Source: Ricinus communis
Lineage: Eukaryota > Streptophyta > Magnoliopsida > Malpighiales > Euphorbiaceae
Reading direction: 5' to 3'
Length of the DNA: 64,000 nucleotides
NCBI RefSeq assembly: GCF_019578655.1
Contig: NC_063257.1
Coordinates: forward strand, 17,174,001-17,238,000
The translations under genes and the position numbers were made by a program. The notes under the pieces were generated by a model. The model was not told the DNA's origin. It did not search any database and saw nothing but the letters and a program-made list of their open reading frames with translations. Shown in pieces: positions 57,171-64,000 of this stretch. Positions within the stretch are counted from its first letter, which is position 1. Each line of letters begins with the position of its first letter.

Positions 57171-58744
57171 TGATATGAATCAAGGCTGCCATGAGATTAC
57201 ATTGCAAAGGCATGAACCAAAAGGTCCAAAATGGAAATGCAACTCATGCATGAAAACAAGAGTCCAACCTTATAATGAAGCATTAAGTCCATTTTGAAGA
57301 ATAAAAGTCATTCCGCTATGATTAAGCCTTTGGGCTTAATTCATATTTATATGGGTTCTTATCTTTTGGAGTTTAGCTTAACTAATTATTTTAGTTTATT
57401 TTTATTTAATTAAGGATTATTTTATTAGGTGTGAGTTATATGTGTGTTGTGTGGAGTTACAAATGAGTGCACATGTTTAGTTGTCATTTGGGAGTTACAA
57501 AATAAGGGCCATCAATGTAAAAAACAGCCATTTTTAATGAGTTTTAAGGGGAATTAAAGGAAAAACGTGGGAAAGCTCAAAATACATCTATTTAGGTTTT
57601 TTTTGTCTTGTTTTAGCTATAAATATCAAAGCCAAATTCATTTGTAAACATAGAATTGATGAATGATAATCTTTGTTTGCTCTTTGTGAGTGTTTTTGCT
57701 TAAGTTCTTGCATGAACTTTGAACTTATCAAACTATTTTTAGTTTGTGGCGTTCTCTAACCAGAATCTTGTGTTTGATTCTTAACTTATCAAATCATACT
57801 TGGTTTGTGGCGAATGGGGTTGAATTCAAGTGCTAGTTTCATTGTTGGAACTAGTTTTCCCTAACTTCACTTAAGGAGATCCTTGGGTTTTTGAATCATC
57901 TTGATTGGAGGGTATTTTCTTGCATTCCATGTGTATCATAACTCATTAGTTATTGGGGTGTATGGTTGCTAAGATGATGATTTCCTATTATTTGGTATCA
58001 GAGCTTGCTTCAAGTTGAGGTTTGCTTATCTTTGTGTTTTCTTGTGTTATTAAAGTTTCTCATCTTCTCTACTTTTTTTTTTTAGTGTCGAAATCTTCGT
58101 TATCAATCTTATGATAAGATGTGGGGTCAAAGAAATGATTGTTATGGAGACTATAGACAAAATTTTTATTCTTCTAAATCTAAACCTAAGAGGTTGGATA
58201 GACAACCAAGTCTAGTTTTTGTTGATGAATTATCCAAGGAGAACAAAGCTTTAAGAATCGGTCTTGAAGCATTTAAGCATGAGCTTGAAGAGTTCAAGAT
58301 GTTGACTAATAGCTTTCTTAAGCATCTTAAAGATAAAGCCGATTCTAAGCCATCATTGAAGACTAACATCGATGATGTAAAGGAGGTAAATTGCTCTACT
58401 GAAGTCAATGTAGATTTTAAAGACTTGATAATTGGAGATGGCAAGAGAGACAATGACTTGTTACCTTTGAATGAATTCAATAATGAAGAGTTTGTCGCTG
58501 ATGGAGAGGCACTGGTTCAGTTAGTGAAGAATGAAAGAGTTTTGCTTAATAAAACCGAGACTTTTTAGCATGTTGAATTTATTGGTATTAAAAATATTAT
58601 TTGTTCTAAAGTTCCTCTAATCACTATTGTGAAGGAATTGCAGGTTCATGATGGCATTCCATTATCGTTTGAGATTATATGTTTATTTCTTTCTCAATAT
58701 TTGGGCAAAATTCGAGGACGAATTTTATTTCAAGAAAGGGGGAA
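57171..58744 (+). repeat. Array unit 3
   Basis: LTR 57171-57990, PBS 57993-58004, internal region to 58744. It is 2 bp longer than units 1 and 2. Its T-run before the ORF is longer, a simple slippage difference. Confidence 0.85.
58119..58568 (+). CDS. 149-residue ORF of unknown function, unit 3
   Basis: The protein appears identical to that of unit 2. See the unit 1 entry for its features. Confidence 0.55.
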   Translation: MWGQRNDCYGDYRQNFYSSKSKPKRLDRQPSLVFVDELSKENKALRIGLEAFKHELEEFKMLTNSFLKHLKDKADSKPSLKTNIDDVKEVNCSTEVNVDFKDLIIGDGKRDNDLLPLNEFNNEEFVADGEALVQLVKNERVLLNKTETF

Positions 58745-58895
58745 TGATATGAATCAAGGCTGCCATGAGATTACATTGCAAAGGCATGAACCAAAAGGTC
58801 CAAAATGGAAATGCAACTCATGCATGAAAACAAGAGTCCAACCTTATAATGAAGCATTCAGTCCATTTTGAAGAATAAAAGCCATTCCGCTATGA
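58745..58895 (+). repeat. Broken fourth LTR of the array
   Basis: The first 150 bp of the LTR are present. At about 58893-58896 the sequence switches to inverted internal sequence with a 3-base microhomology (tga). Confidence 0.8.
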
Positions 58896-59253
58896 ATTCA
58901 TTTAAAGGTAACAAGTCATTGTCTTTGTTGCCATCTCCAATTATCAAGTCTTCAAAATCTATATTGACTTCAGTAGAGCAATTTACCTCCTTTACATCAT
59001 CGATGTTAGTCTTCAATGATGACTTAAAATCGGCTTTATCTTTAAGATGCTTAAGAAAGCTATTAGTCAACATCTTGAACTCTTCAAGCTCATGCTTAAA
59101 TGCTTCAAGACCGATTCTTAAAGCTTTGTTCTCCTTGGATAATTCATCAATAAAAACTAGACTTGGTTGTCTATCCAACCTCTTAGGTTTAGATTTAGAA
59201 GAATAAAAATTTTGTCTATAGTCTTCATAACAGTCATTTCTTTGACCCCACAT
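58896..59253 (-). pseudogene. Inverted, truncated copy of the 149-residue ORF
   Basis: The minus strand starts at the ATG 59251-59253 (MWGQRNDCYEDYRQ) and follows the plus-strand ORF to LLPLNEF, where the inversion joint cuts it. It has more substitutions than the three direct copies have among themselves. Confidence 0.7.
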
Positions 59254-59657
59254 CTTATCATAAGATTGATAACGAAGATTTCGACACTAAAAAAAAAGTA
59301 GAGAAGATGAGAAACTTTAATAACACAAAAAATACAAAGATAAGCAAACCTCAACTTGAAGCAAGTTCTGATACCAAATGATAGGAAATCATCATCTTAG
59401 CAACCATACACCCTAATAACTAATGAGTTATGATACATATGGAATGCAAGAAAATACCCTCCAATCAAGATGATTCCAAAACCCAAGGATCTCCTCAAGT
59501 GAAGTTAGGGAAAACTAGTTCCAACAATGAAACTAGCACTTGAGTTCAACCTCATACGCCACAAACCAAGTATGATTTGATAAGTTAAGAATCAAACACA
59601 AGATTTTGGTTAGAGAACGCCACAAACTAAAAATAGTTTGATAAGTTCAAAGTTCAT
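59254..59657 (-). repeat. Inverted PBS and first part of inverted LTR
   Basis: GTTCTGATACCA (59365-59376) is the PBS with one mismatch. The inverted LTR begins at 59379 (TGATAGG) and is interrupted after 59657. With 61094-61634 it totals exactly 820 bp. Confidence 0.8.
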
Positions 59658-61088
59658 TGATATGCGTAAAATACACACATCTAAATGGGGTTTTTAAGAT
59701 TGATTTTATGGACATTTGGATGTGAATTGGTCCCAACACTCACCCTATATGTATGTTTGTGTGCATTAGGTCCAAAAGAGGTTAAAGGATGATAAAGGAA
59801 AGAATTGGAGCATAATTAGACGTCAAAGCTGCCGAAACGAGCTAAGTATGCCCATGCGAAAGGTTAACACGGCCGTGTTACCAACACGGCCACTAACACG
59901 GTCGTGTTGGATGCGTCAAACATGAAAGAAAAAGAAGCTTCTAGGGAGCACGGCCATAGAGAGTAACACGGCCAGGAACACCAGCCCGTGTCCCCAACAC
60001 GTCCAGGGACACGGCCGTGTTGGAGGCGACAAGGGGTATTAATTAAAAGAACGAAGAGAGGAAAAGGAGGAGGCGGCTAGGGGTAGAACGTCCCAAACCC
60101 TAATATTTTTCTCTCTAAGGGTTTTCTAAGCTGAAACCAAGAGAAAAGGAGACTTGGATCAAGGTTTCAATCGGATTCCCTTTAAAGATTGAAGATTGGG
60201 CGAGGTTCGTTGATTGGTTTTCAAATCGAGCAAGAGAAACAAGGATTGATTCAAGATTGAGCAAGAGGAATTAGGGCTGTTTATTATCATCCAAGGGAGT
60301 AATCTGGTTTTCTCTACCTTTACTCATTGTTGTAATTGAATTCTTGTGTATTTTGATAATGAACATGATTAGCTAGATGGATTAAATCCATTGGGATTTC
60401 TTAACTATGTTGGCTTAGTATTATATTGTTAGATTGTTTGGATTAGTTTTGTATTCTTCTTGCTTTCAGTATTAATAAGTTAATGCATTATTCATGAGAC
60501 GTTGTGAATTGTGTGGTTAGTTGCTTTGTGTGATTGAGAAGTCCATTTGGCAATTGGAATTTTGAATAGCAAGAACTGGTTAATAATCGCTTAGAGATAA
60601 GGATAATTAACTATCCGAATTAAGAATTAACAAAGCTTAATAGAGGCAGATTAAAGCTTAATGCTAATTTAAGAATCAATCGTAAGGAAGAGATTCCAAC
60701 TTTAGGTTATTAGGTTTAGGAATTTGGTTATCTCGAGAGAGAAACCGAATTCGGTTAAGAATTCATCCACGGGTAGCATAATTAGACTCACCGATCCTTT
60801 ATCTTTTGTTTGATTGCCAACTAGTTTAGATTCCCTTTGGGTTTGTCTTCTTGTCTTGATTATTTCGTTTATCAATCACTCTTGCATCTCCTTTAGGACT
60901 TAGCTTGTAGCTATTAGTTAGTTTAGAAATTATTTATCACTAATTTTAGGTTAATATAACAAAGAACAAAGGAGTAACTCTGGGCTTTCACTTTCCCGAG
61001 AAATACGACCTTGATACTCGCCATTAGTGCTAGACTGCATCGATAGGTACACTGCCTTAGATTGTAGCTAACACAGTAGCATGCATCA
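59658..61088 (+). mobile_element. Solo Athila-type LTR inside the inverted LTR
   Basis: It starts TGATATGCGTAAAATAC, ends GTAGCATGCATCA, and has the perfect TSD ttcat (59653-59657 and 61089-61093). At 1431 bp it is close to the solo LTR at 50733. It carries AACACGGCCGTGTT palindromes (one perfect 16-bp palindrome at 59865-59880). Confidence 0.88.
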
Positions 61089-61093
61089 TTCAT

Positions 61094-61634
61094 GCAAAAA
61101 CTTAAGCAAAAACACTCACAAAGAGCAAACAAAGATTATCATTCATCAATTCTATGTTTACAAATGAATTTAGCTTTGATATTTATAGCCAAAACAAGAC
61201 AAAGAAAACCTAAATAGATGTCTTTTGAGCTTTCCTACGTTTTCCCTTTAATTCCCCTTAAAACTCATTAAAAATGGTTGTTTTTTACATTGATGGCCCT
61301 CATTTTGTAACTCCCAAATGACAACTAAATATGTGCACTCATTTGTAACTCCATACAACACACATATAACTCACACCTAATAAAATAATCCTTAATTAAA
61401 TAAAAATAAACTAAAACAATTACTTAAGCTAAAACCTAGAAGATAAGAACCCATATAAATATGAATTAAGCCCAAAGGCCTAATCATAGCCGAATGGCTT
61501 TTATTCTTCAAAATGGACTGAATGCTTCATTATAAGGTTGGACTCTTGTTTTCATGCATGAGTTGCATTTCCATTTTGGACCTTTTGGTTCATGCCTTTG
61601 CAATGTAATCTCATGGCAGCCTTGATTCATATCA
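61094..61634 (-). repeat. Second part of the inverted array LTR
   Basis: It is the reverse complement of the first 541 bp of the unit LTR, ending CTTGATTCATATCA right at the TSD gacta. This puts a U3 end at both sides of the array. Confidence 0.85.
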
Positions 61635-61639
61635 GACTA

Positions 61640-63092
61640 AATGGTAAAGAAGAAAAGTTTGGGGACCTATTGGTGATAACAAAGAAAGAAAAAAAAAGAT
61701 AGGAAGAAGGAGATCCGGGTTGGCGAAGAAGAAGAGAAGAGGGAGAAGAGGAGTTGTCGTCCATGGTTGGTTGAGCTCGGGCTCAGTGGCGATGGCTAGC
61801 GGAAGAGCTTGCGCCAATGGCAGCTACAGTGCAGAGAGAAAAATAAAGGAGGAGATAGCGATTGTCAAAGCCGTGTGGGACGTTTTCGAAGTGTGGGCTT
61901 CCTTTTGGTAGCAGCAGCGTCGGCAAAGGTGGCTAGAGGAGAGAGTTACGGCGAAGTGAGGGCAACCGAGTTTTTGGGCTTTTATAGCCGTCTCTGTCGA
62001 GCTTTGGCCAATCGGAGGGCATATCCAGACTCCCCTCAACTCAAGCTTTCCATTGGCACTAGTTTCGTGGCAATCGAACTCAATTTAAAAATCGATGGTC
62101 GAGATCATCCTAGAATTTCTTCGGATGATCGAGGGTTAGATCAGAGGATTGGAAGCTGGAATCGTCATCAGCACATTGTCTTAAGTCCGTAGGTGCGCTT
62201 GGATCGTTGATCGGACTCTGGCTGGAGGCAAGTCATTCGAGTGATCAAGCGTCTTGGTAATTCTCTAGCCCGTTGATTTTAAAGTTTGTTGATAAAAATT
62301 ATGTGTTTAATTGTTGTATTCAGCATCAAAAAAAATTATGTGAGAATTATTGTCGAAATAAATATTGTGTCGGACTTTCTGCCAAATTGTGATTCGTGAT
62401 GTGCGGCGGAGTCGGAAAAAATAATGTAGTCTTAGTGGCCCGACTCCCGTTAAATAATTGTTGAAATATTTGAAGTGTTTCTAGCAAGTCTTGGACTCAT
62501 TATACGGGGGGTAGACGTCTGTGTTTAGGGAAGGTTCTGCCGAATTTTTGGTAGAATTTACTCATCCCGTAGTATGTTAAATTCATTTTATAGAAGCATG
62601 GCATGAGTTTTTATATGATGTAATATTTTGTTTGAATTAAATAAATATTTTATTAAAATAATTGTATTCTTTTTGGATATATGATTTTAATTCACTTTCG
62701 AGACTGACAGTCTTAATTTAACTGTTTTTCAAGTGTTGTTAGTTTTTCTACAGTTCTTTTCATCTAGCAGCCGGACTCCTTCATCTTCGGGTAAATATAA
62801 CTGATTCTTGGTATGTTTGACTTTTAAAATTCTAGAAACTCCGCAGTAGAAATTTCAGATTTATCATTTTAGAATTTTATGTAAATTCGGATCTTGCCTA
62901 ATTATGCTGGCTGACCGAATTTAAATTATAGTACCTGATGATTTAAGGTTAATTATGGAAAGTGCCAATAGATAGAGTCCGGATTACATTTTGTCTGAGT
63001 TAGTGAATGGTCAGGCTTACTACGGGATTTGGTGGCCTTACGCATACCTATGCCCTAGTGCCGGTTACAGACCCACAGATCGGGTCGTGACA
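61640..63092 (+). repeat. Right part of the split solo LTR
   Basis: It includes the purine-rich stretch 61680-61750 and a GC-richer stretch to about 62260, then AT-rich sequence and the LTR end. The open frames inside change between strands and lack known motifs. Confidence 0.7.
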
Positions 63093-63097
63093 ACTAA

Positions 63098-63667
63098 TAT
63101 AGAGCCTGATTCAGATCAAGCTAAAAGAAGAAAAGTTTTAGATAACTCGTCAAAGTTTCCATATCATCAAAGAACACTCGATTTAAAGCTTCCTAGCTCA
63201 AGATATGATTAAAACAATAAGACTGAGAAACTAGGTCTTTGGAACCCGAATTCTATATCTTCTAAACCCTAACTCAATTCAACAAAATATTAAATTACTT
63301 ACCAAATAAACCTCTAAAACTTTTGAAGATGAAGATTAAGATCTAAAATGGATTCTAAACCTTCAAATTCCACTTGAAAATTCAGTTTTTTTTTTAAGAA
63401 GAAGAAGAAGAAAGAAGGACCACGACCCTTTCTTTCTTCTTCCTCTTTTATATCCGTATTTTTTTAGGTTTAATTAACCCCTTTATTTTTACCATTAATC
63501 AATTTAATCCCTTAACTTTCTATTCTTATTATGGACTTAATTGTAATATTTATAATCTTCTTCTATTTAACATTAGCATTAAGACCACACATATCTCATG
63601 CATTTCTCATATCTATATGATATGCATGTTATAAAAATAAATGCAAATACATTAGGTGGGCGTTACA
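63098..63667 (-). repeat. U3 end of the chromovirus 3' LTR
   Basis: On the minus strand it begins TGTAACGCCCACC directly after the PPT. It is AT-rich, with a poly-T/AAG run near 63390-63415. Confidence 0.7.
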
Positions 63668-64000
63668 TTTTCTCCCCACCTTAAAGAATTTCATCCCCAA
63701 AATTAAATGTGACTCACCATTCTCAAAAAATAGATAAGGGTATTGAACTCTCATGTCTTTTTCTACTTCCCATGTAGCTTCTTTTGGTGAATGTCGACTC
63801 CACTTAACCTTTACTATTGGAATTTCTTTGTTACGTAACTTCTTTATCTGCCTATCAAGAATTTCAACAGGTTCTTCTTTATAACTTAAATCTTCAGTTA
63901 ACTGTATTTCTAACTCTTGTACTATATGGCTAGGATCATATCTATATCTTCTTAATATGGAACACGTCATGTATCTGCGATAATTCTTGTGGCAGTGCTA
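63629..64000 (-). pseudogene. Chromovirus pol C-terminus with chromodomain
   Basis: On the minus strand from the window edge it reads ALPQELSQIHDVFH, then a small deletion or frameshift near 63950, then LRRYRYDPSHIVQELEIQLT. The chromodomain part follows: EILDRQIKKLRNKEIPIVKV, KWSRHSPKEATWEVEKDM, RVQYPYLF. This is the integrase end and chromodomain of Tekay-like chromoviruses, which target integration by binding modified histones. The frame ends in the LTR at 63629. The rest of pol lies outside the window. Confidence 0.8.

Larger units (their letters stand above)
54027..61634. mobile_element. Tandem array of a short non-autonomous LTR element with inverted end
   Basis: Three direct units of 1572, 1572 and 1574 bp (starts 54027, 55599, 57171) are each an 820-bp LTR, a PBS TGGTATCAGAGC and a 750-bp internal region ending in the PPT AAGAAAGGGGGAA. 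A fourth LTR starts at 58745 and breaks at about 58893. There it joins an inverted copy of internal sequence, PBS (59365-59376, one mismatch) and a full inverted LTR ending at 61634. The whole block has the TSD gacta (54022-54026 and 61635-61639). The PBS fits initiator-Met tRNA and the internal 3' end resembles the tail of a Ty3 pol. Confidence 0.85.
53648..63092 (+). mobile_element. Solo LTR of a Ty3 element, split by the array
   Basis: It starts TGTAATACCCGAAATC, ends CGGGTCGTGACA, and is flanked by the perfect TSD actaa (53643-53647 and 63093-63097). Without the nested array it is about 1.83 kb. The right part (61640-63092) includes a purine-rich stretch and small open frames at 61720-62192 that I do not regard as genes. 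Confidence 0.8.
50473..63667 (-). mobile_element. 3' LTR of a minus-strand chromovirus, split by nested elements
   Basis: The LTR pieces are 50473-50732, about 52219-53647 and 63098-63667, about 2.26 kb in total. On the minus strand it starts TGTAACGCCCACC (right end) after the purine tract AAGGTGGGGAGAA (63669-63681), and ends GGTTTCACA at 50473 within Athila gag. The text at 52280-52310 (AGCCTCTAACTCAGCAAA) mirrors a block of the solo LTR at 5270-7616. The rest of the element lies beyond the right edge. Confidence 0.7.

Noticed and set aside
61720..62192. Overlapping open frames of 63 and 127 residues in GC-richer sequence
   Set aside because: They lie inside a solo LTR, overlap in several frames on both strands and show no domain.

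Overview
The window looks like plant nuclear DNA, probably gene-poor heterochromatin of a eudicot. It is AT-rich and made almost entirely of nested, decayed LTR retrotransposons. It also holds one LINE fragment, a foldback element, an RPA-like fragment and two pieces of plastid ycf2. I found no intact host gene, rRNA, tRNA or CRISPR array. The species cannot be named from the sequence. All boundaries and family names come from reading by eye: terminal TG...CA, target-site duplications (TSDs), primer-binding sites (PBS), polypurine tracts (PPT) and protein motifs.

Left part (1-16.4 kb). The 3' end of an Athila-type Ty3 element (+) ends at 4665. Next is a minus-strand Athila gag fragment interrupted by a 2.35-kb solo LTR (5270-7616, TSD catac), then an LTR (7778-9267) shared by two minus-strand Athila remnants. 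From 12 to 15 kb lie AT-rich inverted and direct repeats, followed by two ycf2 pieces in opposite orientation and an RPA1-like fragment.

Middle part (16.4-28.3 kb). These are decayed Ty1/copia elements: a SIRE-like element (+) with LTR, gag, protease and integrase pieces, a copia remnant (-), a SIRE-like gag plus LTR (-), and a gag-zinc-knuckle/protease scrap (-). An Athila-type LTR with PBS and gag start is then joined directly to the RNase H region of a different Ty3 lineage.

Right of 28 kb. A 7.6-kb element (28276-35891, TSD cattg) carries gag and protease but no reverse transcriptase. It sits inside the RNase H region of the Ty3 element whose integrase resumes at 35892. A solo Athila-type LTR (37402 to about 44343) is split by a 5.4-kb deletion derivative (37908-43346, TSD tgatt) with a perfect tRNA-Asp PBS. 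A LINE fragment with a foldback element inside it follows. An Athila element at 47459 has a gag segment repeated three times in tandem. Its gag is cut by the 3' LTR of a minus-strand chromovirus, whose chromodomain-like C-terminus lies at the right edge. That LTR contains a solo LTR (TSD actaa), which contains a tandem array of short non-autonomous elements (54027-61634, TSD gacta), which contains one more solo LTR (TSD ttcat).

The observations most worth checking are: (1) a hairpin with an AGGA-type loop followed by an AAGTGTGGGGT purine tract, present twice in each of four Athila-type elements, with stems that differ in sequence but still pair; (2) the 54-61.6 kb array, whose two outer ends are both U3 ends yet which has a perfect TSD; (3) clusters of palindromes built on CACGGCCGTG upstream of the TATA box in the Athila-type LTRs.
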